Assembly (NCBI GenBank): GCA_030374765.1
Contig: JARGXX010000115.1
Coordinates: 1,116,001-1,180,000 of the forward strand
Origin: Agarophyton chilense
Lineage: Eukaryota; Rhodophyta; Florideophyceae; Gracilariales; Gracilariaceae
Length of the DNA: 64,000 nucleotides
Direction of reading: 5' to 3'
The notes beneath the pieces were generated by a model. The model saw only the letters and a program-made list of their open reading frames with translations. It was not told where the DNA came from and did no database searches. A program made the translations under genes and the position numbers. This document shows, piece by piece, positions 1 to 9,885 of this stretch. Positions within the stretch are counted from its first letter, which is position 1; every line of letters begins with the position of its first letter.

Positions 1-161
1 TCTTGGAAGAGGAAGCACCGTCGTGAAGATTTGTTGTAGTGGTCCTCTTTGGAAAGGGTGGAATTGGTTTTTTTTTTGTTTTGTGTTACGTCATCCGTTC
101 TCCGGGAATCTCGTGATCGAATTTCATCGTTACCCCGAATCGTCGGTGTCGTGTCTGCAGC
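1..161 (+). other. Element 1 leader between 5' LTR and gag
   Basis: Untranslated leader of element 1. It holds a T9 run at about 69-77 and no LTR end or primer binding site, so those lie further left. The first ATG with a long frame is at 162. Confidence 0.5.
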
Positions 162-1926
162 ATGTCGCTGACTACCCGTGGTTCCAGGACTGGATCGAAC
201 CGTCAAGCGGATTCAGTGCCCCCGGCCCCGCCTAGGTCGAGGAGCTCAATTCCCGAAGTCCGGAACGATTCCGGTATCGATCCGGACACTCGGAGATCAC
301 CTTCAGTGGTTTCAGGTCCTCGAGAGGTCGTGGCTGTGGGCCCAGCTCCAGTGGTGGAGACCCCCTCAGCAGCACCGCGAAGTCGGGCCGACCCTGAATT
401 ACAGCGCCTGGAGACTCGAATCGATATCGCCAACGCGGCTCACGTCGAGCTCCTTCAGGAGGTTACTACCCTCCGCCGCAAGGTGGAGGACGCCCAGGTG
501 CGGGGAGTCGCCGATGACCTTCGTACCCTGAGGAGGGATGTGAACTCCCTTTTGGAAAGCTTTGGTACCCCTGGGGTCTTTATCCAGGAGTACCGGAGCC
601 TCGTGGAGGAACACCGCGTGCAAGCGGAACGCTTCCGAGCTCGGCTGGACACCCTCGAGGCAATTATCCGTATGGACTGGATTAATGGAGCTGAAGCCGA
701 CGAATCCTCTCTATCGGTAGCTGCTATCGTACCGCTATTACCGGTTGGATAACCCTTCGGGAGATCGAACATCCCGCGGAACGGGTAAGGTCAAGGACTA
801 CATCAAAAGGCTGAGCATCACCCTACAGAAGAGGGAGTTCACAGGAACAGACCCAATTCTGGTGCTCGATTTCCTTGCGAGGTTCGTCCAGGAGGCTGAC
901 ATCCTCGGTATGAGTGAAGCGCAAGCGTATCTTGCATTACCCTATTTCTTAAAGGGGATGGCTGAAGACCAGTTCAACTCCGTCCGTGGATCATCCCGAG
1001 CCTCGGAAGGGGGAGTCACGTACTGGCCCGAAGCGGTGCAGTACCTCTTGAGGTCATACGCTACTGGAAATGCGATTCAGGAAGCAATCCTTGCATTAAG
1101 GGATACGCGGCAGAAGCCGATGGAAACCGAAACGGTGTATTCAACTGGCTTGAATAAAGCGTTTCACCGATGCGGAAATGTATTCCCCGCCTACGAGAGA
1201 TGCACCATGTTTGTGGGTGGTTTGGACTCCTCGATAAGGGCATTGGTTGCCCGACATCGGGAAGAGAAGCGCAAGCTGACCTACTTGGAACTGGTTCAGT
1301 ACGCCCAGGCTGAGGGGGATACTCTCCGTGCCCGGCAGAACCGAAAGAGTCGGCCGACACGTGCACTCCTCGCCGATGGAGGTAACTCGTCCTTGTCACT
1401 CGCAGGAGGCCCTGCCCCTATGGGGGTTCATGATAACATTCACTTCATGGGAAGTAACCCCGAATCTATGGGTACGTCTGAGTTGCCGTCGACATCCGCT
1501 CCGACTACGGATGAAGACCCTGCGCTCTATACCCAAGCACGGAGGGTGCCAGCCGCATCGCTACCTTTTGCGAATACCGCTGCTCGGTTCTCTCGCCCCG
1601 GATGGAGGGATACAGCACCACGTCGCGTGGATTCACGTCCACAACCGAACCCGGCAGAGCTGATTTGCTATTTGTGTTACCTCCGTGGTCACAAAGCACC
1701 AGACTGCACATTTCCCCTGCGGGAGGGTTCACGAATTATCGCTCAGTACGAGACTCTGACCCCTGAAGAGAAAGCTCGAGTCCCTAGTAGGTCCTATGAG
1801 GAACAAAAGATACTCCGAGCTCACCTTACTCACAGGGATACAGAACTTGTACCCGCGAACGGGGAACAACCGGTCCCCTTCGAGGCAGCTGCACCGAATT
1901 CGGTGGGGTCCGCTTCGAAAAACTAA
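162..1926 (+). pseudogene. gag: Element 1 Gag, two overlapping frames
   Basis: Gag of element 1, the particle-forming nucleic-acid-binding polyprotein. The ATG at 162 opens a 196-codon frame with a Pro/Ser/Arg-rich start and a helical, coiled-coil-like middle; it stops at 752. The capsid-like part continues in another frame, open from 721 to 1926. The sequence just inside the second frame (YRYYRLDNPS) matches element 2 Gag (YRTYRLNDRS), where it lies in one frame with the N-terminus, so the change in element 1 is best read as a single indel; programmed frameshifting is not excluded. A CCHC zinc knuckle, C-X2-C-X4-H-X4-C, sits at 1666-1707. The capsid region shares FTGTDPILVLDFL-type spacing and an RCGNVF motif with element 2. 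Confidence 0.88.
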
Positions 1927-1928
1927 AC

Positions 1929-4900
1929 TTGGGAGTCTCCCCTGCGGGAGGGGCGTCTTCTAAGCCGGAGTTGAAGACGCCCGAGGCGCTCCAGCTTCGC
2001 TCCCCAGCTGTGACTATCCTTTCAAGGAGAACGGCTGACACCGACGTTAACTCGGGATACTTTAGTGTCCTCCGTCGCCCGTGGATACGGTCCCGTAATC
2101 TCCGTATTCCGGATCGAGTTATGGTAATGGCCAAGCGGAATTATAAAGTATTCGCCGACTTCGGCCTGTCCAACCAGTTTTTGGTTCGTCAAATATCTGT
2201 CCTGGATACAGGAGCCGCTCCTAACTTAATTCATGTTGAATTGTTACCCCCGCTGCTCCGGGTTCAAGTTCGTACCGGTCCACGTTTGGATATCGCCGAT
2301 GCGAACAACAACCCGCTACGGACACTGGGTACAATTTCCCTCATGGTGAGGTTAGGCTCCTATCTCGTTCAACTAGAGTTTATTGTATGCAAGTCACTTG
2401 CAGCACCAGTCATACTGGGTTGTGACTTTTGCGACCGCTTCGTGGAAGCCATCCGTCCTCGGAATAGAACTGTGGAACTCGAAGACGGGTCTACGATCCC
2501 AATCGTTCGTAAACCCTTACAGGGCGGGACCGAAAGCTCGGGAAGAGGAGAAATCTCAGGTGGAGAAGATGCTTAAAGCGGGCGTAATTGAACCTGCCCA
2601 GTCCGCTTGGGCCTCACCAGTGGTGTTAGTTCCGAAACCGGATGGATCGTGGCGTTTCTGCATCGATTACAGACGCCTGAACGAGGTAACCATTAAGGAT
2701 GTGTATCCGATCCCTCGGATGGACTAATACATCCACTCCCTTGGGAGCGCTACTGTTTTCTCTACCCTCGACGCCAATTCGGGCTACTGGCAAGTCCCTA
2801 TTAGGGAGGAAGATCGAGACAAAACGGCTTTCGTGTGTCATCAAGGACTTTTCCGATTCCGGAGGATGCCTTTTGGGTTGACAAATGCCCCCGCAACGTT
2901 TCAACGGGCGATAGACATTCTGTTGGCTCCCTTCAAGTGAGGGACGTGTCTAGTGTATTTAGACGACATTATTGTCTTCTCCAACAACCTTGATGACCAC
3001 CTCGAACACGTCAGGGACGTAATGAAGATACTCCGCGACGCGGGAATCACCTTGAAACTCAAGAAGTGCGTGTTTTTCACCGATTCGGTTAAGTATCTGG
3101 GTCATATCATCCGTCCCGGACAGCTTTCAATCGATGAAGTACGAGTGAAATCCTTGAAGGAAGCAAAACACCCGAAAACTCAAACGGAGTTGCGATCCTT
3201 CTTAGGTCTGTGTAACGTGTATCGCCGATTCGTCCCGAACTTTGCGGATATTGCCACCCCCCTCAACAGGCTTCTGACGAAGGGACAACCAGTTGAACTG
3301 GAACCTTTTGGCGACGCGGAAGCGTCTGCCTTCACGGCACTGGTGAATGCCGTAACATCACCGCCAATCTTGGCTCTACCCAATCCTGGGCTCCCTTACG
3401 AAGTGGACACCGATGCTAGTGCAAACCAAGCAGGGTGTGCACTGTTCCAATCCTCTGAGGATGGTGAACGTCACCCTATTGGGTACTGGTCACGTTCCCT
3501 GAATGTCCATGAAAGGAACTACTCGGTCTCCGAGAAAGAATGTTTAGCCGTTGTGTGGGCCTTGGCTACACTTCGCCCCTATCTCACGGGTACTCGTTTC
3601 AAAGTCCATACGGACCACGCATGCTTGCGTTGGCTCCTGGAGATCTTCGAACCCTCGGGCCGCCTTATGCGCTGGCGTCTCCGACTGTCGGAATTCAACT
3701 TTGAGATCCTGTACGAGAAAGGGAAGCTGAACACTCAGGCTGATGCACTATCCCGCTTGGGAACCACAGCGGAAACGGAACCCTACGAGGATGATGAAAT
3801 CCCATGTTTTATGGTATCGGACCTCGAGGGAGGAGCTCAACCGCTGACGGATGATGTTTGTGACGATATACTCGTCAACGAGAGTCTGGATTCGCCGACC
3901 GGCTCTTTTATACCTATCTCTCCAGAGGAGATGATACGCGAGCAACAGCTCGACCCATTCTGTACACGGATTCGGGCTCGCCTCAACGGAGGATTTCAGT
4001 TACCTTTCGAGGACGACGATCAGGGTTACCTAATCAGGACCGTTGGACCTCGCCCGAGGATAGTGGTGCCGCACACCCTATAACAGAGGGTATTACACCT
4101 CACTCACTATGTGAAGGTTGGCGCCTACCCCGGGGGAAGAAAACTTTACCTCACATTGAGAAAGGACTTTTACTGGCCGGCAATGGCATTCGATTGTTAC
4201 GCCGTCAGACGGGCCTGCGCCAATTGCGCCAAGAATGACGTCAAACTTCGGAAGCACTCTAAGAAGTTGACGCTGTTCCCGGCACGGGCTCCACTCGAAT
4301 TCGTGGCCATAGACATCCTAGGGGAGTTGATCAGGACGCCCCGAGGTCATCGGTATCTGCTTGTCATTTCTGACAGATTCTCTAAGCTAACGAGAACTGT
4401 GCCGCTGACGCGGATCACCGCCGCTACCGTCGCGCAAGCGTTCGTGACCCATTGGGTGTTCGTATATGGACCTCCGGTGCAGTTGTTATCCCACAACGGA
4501 GGGCAATTCGCATCAAAGTTCTTTCAGGATGTATGTCGAATCCTTGATGTAAGGAATTTATTTGTTACTACGTATCACCCTCAGGGGAATAGCCAGGTGG
4601 AGAGGTTTAACCGCACGATACTCAACGCTTTGAGATCGTATGTTGCGGATCACCCCAAAAATTGGGACTTGTACACAGACGCTATCACGTATGAATACAA
4701 CACCCAGGTACATCGGGTTACATCGTTATCCCCATTCGAACTGGTACTGTCGAGGACACCGCCGCCGGTCGCCATCGAGGCTCAACCAACGCTGTCGACG
4801 TACCCGTCACCGGGATTGTACCGAGAAGCCTGGAAGGAGTGGCTTACGAAGATGGTGCCGATAGCCCGGAAAGCAATGGACAAAGCTCAACGCGCCTACA

Positions 4901-5778
4901 AGAAGGACTTTGACAATCGGGTTCGCAAACCTCTACCTCAGGTGGAGCCCGACGAATTCGTCTTCCTTCGAAAGGAATACTACAATCCTGAAAAGGAACG
5001 TAGGCACAAGCTTTCGCCAATTGTGGACGGACCCTATCGTGTGGTTTTTGTAGACCTGGACATGGTGGTATTGGATATCGCTAACCGCCACGAACGGATC
5101 TCCAAGGACGGCATCACACGAGCGCCCAACCCAAATGTGGAAGTGGTGTCGGCACCAACGCCCTCCACAGGGGATGATTCAACGGAAGTTAACCCGTCAG
5201 GCGGAGATTCGAACACCCGCCCCGTTATACTTCCGCACCCGGACCGTGGTTTAACCGACCTACCGGAAACTTCGGATACTCCCGAACCTGGGCCCGCTCC
5301 CTCAAGGGCCCAGTCAACGAACTCTTACAGAGTTACTCCCCCACCGGAGGTAATCAAGCCTCCTGGCTCTCCGCCTAAGGAGGGGCAGGAGGACTTAGTT
5401 CCTTCGCAGCACGATATTTCGGCGTCAGCCAGTCGCCCTAACAGGGAATCTAGTTCTCACAGTGAGACGGCGAGCCCGACCGAGCCGGCGACAGATAAGT
5501 CACAACCCCAGCGTATGGGTAGCGACATCACCGCCGACCCAGCCGAGCACGACGTCAGAAAAGATGACGAAACCCCGCCTAGGGAGAGTCGTGTGGAGAA
5601 CTCCGCACCCGAAACGGCTACAGAGCCGACGATCACCCGCCGCCGCGGACGAGACACTGAGGTGTCGCACACTCAAACCCCGCTTTCTCGGGACAGAGCT
5701 GTGTCAGCGGACCCGCACGGGGAAGATCTCGACGACGAGGTTGACCAAATTTGGCTCTCCGTTATGGAATGGGAATAG
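1929..5778 (+). pseudogene. pol: Element 1 protease-RT-RNase H-integrase, disrupted
   Basis: The protease frame runs 1929-2576 with the retropepsin DTGA motif at 2205-2216 and an ILG-type flap end. At about 2505-2525 reading jumps to another frame and directly enters the RT N-terminus; the linker present in element 2 is missing. RT has NAPATFQ and YLDD (2956-2967). RNase H follows with DTDAS, TDHACLRW and ADALSR. In-frame stops interrupt it at 2725 (TAA, after the PRMD motif), 2938 (TGA where a Trp codon is expected beside the YLDD strand) and 4081 (TAA, before the integrase zinc finger). The integrase second zinc-binding His appears to be Tyr (AYPGG). The core keeps the first Asp (FVAIDILG) and the Glu (4600-4602) but has His at the second Asp (4492-4494). 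The C-terminus to 5778 is Pro/Ser/Glu-rich. Confidence 0.93.
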
Positions 5779-5950
5779 GAACTACTATGGAGACACTGGA
5801 ACCCTCAGGAATGGGAAAGAAATGAGTGAGACCCGTCGGGGACAGCTCAGGAGAGTGCTAGCGCGTGTCGAAAGCGCCACCTCACATCCGTTTGCCGAGT
5901 GGCAACCGGCGCCCGCGCATTTATGTGGCCCACGTCGAATGGCACCGAGC

Positions 5951-6042
5951 CAATCAAAAGGCTCTGACGACCAACCGTCGCGCAAACCGCCTCACTGAGC
6001 CCATCAAAAGGCTCTGACGACCAACCGTCGCGCAAACCGCCT
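5951..6042 (+). repeat. 50-bp tandem duplication in element 1
   Basis: Two near-identical copies (5951-5992 and 6001-6042, period 50) of a block containing TCAAAAGGCTCTGACGACC lie between the integrase stop and the chromodomain ORF. Confidence 0.9.
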
Positions 6043-6327
6043 CCATCGCACGGCGCGTTGCACAAGAGCAACCTTCGTCCCCGTAGCTCGGGTTGACGTT
6101 GAAGTCTTACCCCCCTGAGATTGGAGACGCTACCGCGTCGCGGTTTCTCAACCGTCATGGAATCTAAGAACACCGTTGCTATCGGGAAGATCTCAGTTTT
6201 AAGAAGAATCTAAAACTGGGCCGTTTTGACTCCGTAAACGGAAGTTACGACGTAGCCCACAGGCCACTCGGCGCCGTTTGGACGAAGTGCTGAGACCCGC
6301 TCGCAACACGGAAAAGAACCCACCGGG

Positions 6328-6618
6328 GTGTGTCTAGACCCTAAGTTGACACCCTCAAGGGAACTAGAGCGTTCCAAGATGGAAGAGAAGCCCGAACAGG
6401 GAAAAGTGTACCCGCAGGAATTCGTTATCGATCGCATCGTGCGTCACATCTACACCCCCGAGGGAGAAGTTCGCTACCAAGTTCAATGGTACGGATTCTC
6501 GCCTGATGAGGATACAGTGGAACCCATTGAGCACCTTCCGAGTTCTAAGGTTTTATCCTATCACCGACGCGCTCGGGTAACCTTGCCTCCAAATCTGGAT
6601 CGTGCCCAAGTCGGGTAA
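6328..6618 (+). CDS. Chromodomain ORF of element 1
   Basis: A 96-codon frame, same phase as integrase but 550 bp after its stop. Residues about 30-80 form a chromodomain: FVIDRIVRH, YQVQWYGFSPDEDT and EPIEHLPSS. In chromodomain retroelements this module sits at the integrase C-terminus and helps choose chromatin targets by reading methylated histone tails. The usual TWEP core is TVEP here, so one aromatic-cage residue is lost. In element 2 the module is still fused to integrase and keeps Trp. Either the ORF became separated by decay of the linker (which includes the 50-bp duplication), or it is expressed on its own. The ATG at 6328 is the only upstream Met in frame; an internal start at 6379 is possible. 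Confidence 0.75.
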   Translation: MCLDPKLTPSRELERSKMEEKPEQGKVYPQEFVIDRIVRHIYTPEGEVRYQVQWYGFSPDEDTVEPIEHLPSSKVLSYHRRARVTLPPNLDRAQVG

Positions 6619-7019
6619 GCCACCACGGGAACTGGTGTGGATGGGACCTTGACGTGAGGAAGATGTTGGACCTCTGAAGAGGAATTGAGGAGAGTATCCC
6701 GAATAACACTTATTGAGAGGGAATGTCTACTGGCCCTCGGCCTAGCGCCGTTAACCGGGGAACACAGCACCAGTTATCGGGACAGTTTATGATAAAAAAG
6801 GAAAAGAAGACCCACGAAGTGGAGAAGAAGATTAAGAAGAAGATTGGACCCTAGGAAGGGAAGAAGATGAAGACGAAGATGAAGAAGATCCTAAGAAGGA
6901 ATGAAGAAGATGAAGTAAAAGTTAAGATCCTAGGAAGGAAGAAGAAAAGAAGTTATGCAAATATCAGAAGTTTACTATTGTCTCCAAGCTATGGACTCTA
7001 CAATTGCCCGAAGGCGGAA
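6619..7019. other. Purine-rich 3' region of element 1
   Basis: Non-coding spacer between the chromodomain ORF and the antisense ORF stop. Bases 6786-6965 are a GAAGAA-rich low-complexity tract. The ORFs predicted in it are low-complexity Lys/Arg/Glu strings. Confidence 0.6.
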
Positions 7020-8915
7020 CTACGAAAAGCCCGAGGAGGGACCCGCCCCACCGTTGGGATTCTGACCCTGATGGTACGCCGAGGCGAAAGGCAACATCTG
7101 GCTCACATCCGTCATACCCGGGGTAATCGGAATGCCCGCGTTCACGAGGCCTTGTCGCACACTATCCGCTTGCGGAGTGGCAACCGGCGCCTGCGCAAGG
7201 GTGTTCACACCCCACCCGGGGAGAGCAGATGGACCGCCACTGGATGCATTCGCCGCCGCAGCTGAGGTCATTCCCACTGGTTGGAAGGGTGCAGATGGCT
7301 CCACAGGCAGTACTCCATTAGGAGCTGGCATGTCGTTATCAATCGCTGGATCGTCCAGGTCTACTGGAGGCTCGTACTCGTAATCGTCGGTATAAATGAA
7401 CCCCGTCGGGTGTCCCACCGGCATCGGTCGAGGCGAGTCCATCAGCGACCGTGCTTGCGACGCGCTGATGCGAACCCATTCGAAGGGATTGTAATAGACC
7501 CAGTTACCGGAGCCCGGATCGTACCGGCCAGGAGACTTGTCTCGCGCGGATCCTTCCCCTGCGGGCTGATTTTCCACTGGAACTCGATCCCATTGGGTGT
7601 TGTCGATCACGTCCAAGATTGGATACAGGTCCTGCACGTTGCTGACCGAACCCAACGCTGGGACAAGGTCGATCTGACGCATGATGGTCCGTAGCATCGG
7701 AGGAATATACCAGATACGGAAATGGTCATGAGCATCCCAGAGGAGGTGCGCCGCTACGCGGGCTGCCCACTCGGCTGCAACGAGGGCCCAGTATCCCGAG
7801 TTCGGGTCGTGCATCAAACGAGACCCGATATAGTAGATGCACGGGGGCAGTTCAGCAAAGCACCCTCGGGGGACCTCGACCTTACTCCACCAAGCTGGAA
7901 GGGGCACGAATCGCCCAACCTTCGCCGTGTTACGGATACGGCCCAGTTCCACGTGAGGAAACGGGAAAAGGAACCCGAAACGGGAGCGCGAGCTGCGCTC
8001 GAAGCGCACGCGTCGATCGAACCCATACTGGGTAAACTGCCGTTGAAGGTACCTGAATTCAGCCCGAAGGATGGGACGACTCCATTGGAGCATATCTTCT
8101 CGGAGAGGAAAACCCGGTCCGCGGAACTCGGCTTCGGGAAAGGCTGCCAGGTTATCCCCGTAGGAGACCTCACCGTACGTTCGGTAATAGGCGACATCGA
8201 ACCCGTACTCCGGGGGAACCAGATGGTCAAAGCGTGACCTCTCCAATCGCTGGTAGGCCAGAGCCGCCATCGCTGCGCGCGCCTTGTCCAGGGACTCCCC
8301 GAGACCGCGGTATAGATACTGAGGCTCTATGGCTACCCGCACCCTCCAATCGGGAGAACATACAACCTCGACAGGTAGGCCACCCGGCAATAAGCCGTCC
8401 TCCACGTAGGAGTCGATGAGCTCATCGTCGCGAACCGCTGTCGGATGGAACCACGGAGCGCGGGAATAAATCACCGGATCGGTAAGGGGACTCCACCTTC
8501 GAAAGGATTCGTTTGAGATCCAACCTCTGGAGTTTGCTCCGAAGGGCATCGCATGAGCGGAGTTCCACGCCACCGCGTTAATGTCCAAATTCTCCTGAGG
8601 ATGTCGGTTGCTCGCCGAGGGGGAAGGTTCGGTACCTGACGGAGCCGCATCAAAACCGGAGAAATATCCACCCTGCTGGGGAGCTTCGTTGTCCGCCGGC
8701 GCGGAGGCCGACGGCCCCGAGAGTGGGTTGATGACGTATGGGTTCATTCCCTTGAGAGGGCTGGTTGAGACTGCTGTTGCGAGAAGTTGCTTATCGCCGA
8801 AAGTCGGAGGAGTAGAAGAAAGTTGTACCGATGTGCCGGTTTTGTGGCGATCCTCAGAAGTGGTGAAGGACCCCATTGGGAGAGAAGTATATATAGTGAC
8901 TGGAAAGCGAGACAC
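7020..8915 (-). CDS. Antisense ORF of element 1, unknown protein (631 aa)
   Basis: A 631-codon frame with ATG at 8915, opposite in strand to gag/pol, lying between chromodomain and polypurine tract. Its start is 42 bp from the 3' LTR, so an antisense promoter in the LTR could drive it. By simple arithmetic (61/64 per codon) an open run this long is not expected by chance, and it is intact while gag and pol of the same copy are broken. Residues 1-130 are Ser/Pro/Gly/Ala-rich. About 150-400 is a folded-looking block rich in Tyr, Trp, Arg and Phe (AAEWAARVAAHLL, NTQWDRV, SGNWVYYNPFEW). The C-terminus is Pro/Ala/Gly-rich and disordered-looking. There is no membrane segment and no family I recognise. 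Element 2 has a collinear, diverged counterpart at 25461-27269. Confidence 0.75.
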   Translation of the reverse strand: MSRFPVTIYTSLPMGSFTTSEDRHKTGTSVQLSSTPPTFGDKQLLATAVSTSPLKGMNPYVINPLSGPSASAPADNEAPQQGGYFSGFDAAPSGTEPSPSASNRHPQENLDINAVAWNSAHAMPFGANSRGWISNESFRRWSPLTDPVIYSRAPWFHPTAVRDDELIDSYVEDGLLPGGLPVEVVCSPDWRVRVAIEPQYLYRGLGESLDKARAAMAALAYQRLERSRFDHLVPPEYGFDVAYYRTYGEVSYGDNLAAFPEAEFRGPGFPLREDMLQWSRPILRAEFRYLQRQFTQYGFDRRVRFERSSRSRFGFLFPFPHVELGRIRNTAKVGRFVPLPAWWSKVEVPRGCFAELPPCIYYIGSRLMHDPNSGYWALVAAEWAARVAAHLLWDAHDHFRIWYIPPMLRTIMRQIDLVPALGSVSNVQDLYPILDVIDNTQWDRVPVENQPAGEGSARDKSPGRYDPGSGNWVYYNPFEWVRISASQARSLMDSPRPMPVGHPTGFIYTDDYEYEPPVDLDDPAIDNDMPAPNGVLPVEPSAPFQPVGMTSAAAANASSGGPSALPGWGVNTLAQAPVATPQADSVRQGLVNAGIPITPGMTDVSQMLPFASAYHQGQNPNGGAGPSSGFS

Positions 8916-8943
8916 CAGCGGCTCGGAATGTTCTTCCTCGTCT

Positions 8944-8957
8944 TAAGGAGGGGGAGA
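8944..8957 (+). other. Polypurine tract of element 1
   Basis: AAGGAGGGGGAGA abuts the LTR start. This is the expected plus-strand primer position for reverse transcription. Confidence 0.85.
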
Positions 8958-9880
8958 TGTAGAGCAACGCCCAGTTAGGGCATGCTTGAAGATGCAACTC
9001 ATAGAATGAGGGTTGAACCCTCCGAGGGTTATGACTATGATCCCCTCTAAGGTGTGCTTAGGTGGCACGGTTTTCTGGTTAGAGCTCGCCTATGAAGGGA
9101 AGATTCGGATGGCCCATGGTTGGATTGGCCCCGTGATACACGTGGCTTAATTTCGGCACCGATTTTCGGATATTTGTTAGAACGTTGGACTTTTGGGCCC
9201 TGACAGTGGGATCTCCACGTGTATGGCCCTGAGCAGGTGTGCACTACTGTACTTAGTAGAGTTTAGTTAGTGGGCCCTACTTATGGAGACGAGATCTGAC
9301 AGTCCGAAGCTCAGAGTAATTGGGAACCAAGGTTGGTCTTCGATACCTTTAGAGGTTCTTCGTCGCCATCGTTTCGGCCTTACAACCCGGAACGGGCTCT
9401 GGTTAGCACCGCCTGCGTAGGGACACAAATCCACTTGGAGAGTGCCCACGTTTGGGTTCCGTGCAACCACCCCCTTGGGACCGCTCAGACGACCTGCGTG
9501 CACGATACCCCGTGGGGGTTCTGCTTACTTGTTGCGTGCTTTTTGTGTTTCCTTTCGAGGACATGTTTTCGCCCCTGTATTTGGTTTCTTTTGTTGTTTC
9601 GCCCCTTTTCTGGTTCTCGGGTCCGGTGCCTGTCAGTGCCCGACCCTCGCCCCGTTTTTCCTCTTCGCCGGATTTTCCCCCATTCTTTGGGATACCCATA
9701 CCCATTCCCGACCCAACGGTTTCTACCCCTCACCTCCGTCGGTACTGCCGGGATCCCCCGTGGGAGTTACACCCCACACTACGGGTGGAACGGAGGGCTC
9801 TGTCTCTGAGTCTGCCTCCCCCAGGGAGCAAGGCTTCGAACACCTTGAGAGCACTTCCCGTCGGCGGAGTTTGCTCCACA
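8958..9880 (+). repeat. 3' LTR of element 1
   Basis: 923 bp beginning TGTAGAGCA and ending TGCTCCACA; the ends are imperfect inverted repeats (8 of 9). It is the same family as the solo LTR at 48006-48919, which fixes both borders by alignment and by that copy's target duplication. Open frames inside it (for example 9333-9809 and 9452-10084) recur in the solo LTR but have no recognisable product. Confidence 0.95.
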
Positions 9881-9885
9881 TTCGT

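Larger units (their letters stand above)
1..9880 (+). mobile_element. Ty3/gypsy chromodomain LTR retrotransposon, element 1 (5' LTR outside window)
   Basis: Order on the plus strand is leader, gag, protease, RT, RNase H, integrase, chromodomain, a 2.3-kb 3' region with an antisense ORF, a polypurine tract and the 3' LTR. RT before integrase plus a chromodomain places it in the Ty3/gypsy chromodomain group. The 5' LTR and left target duplication lie left of base 1, so true length is unknown. The copy is defective: gag changes frame near 721-752, roughly 0.6 kb is missing between protease and RT, pol carries stops at 2725, 2938 and 4081, and the second integrase aspartate is His. It sits inside an older minus-strand copia-like element, whose coding resumes directly after the LTR at 9881; TTCGT at 9881-9885 would be the right target duplication. 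Confidence 0.93.
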
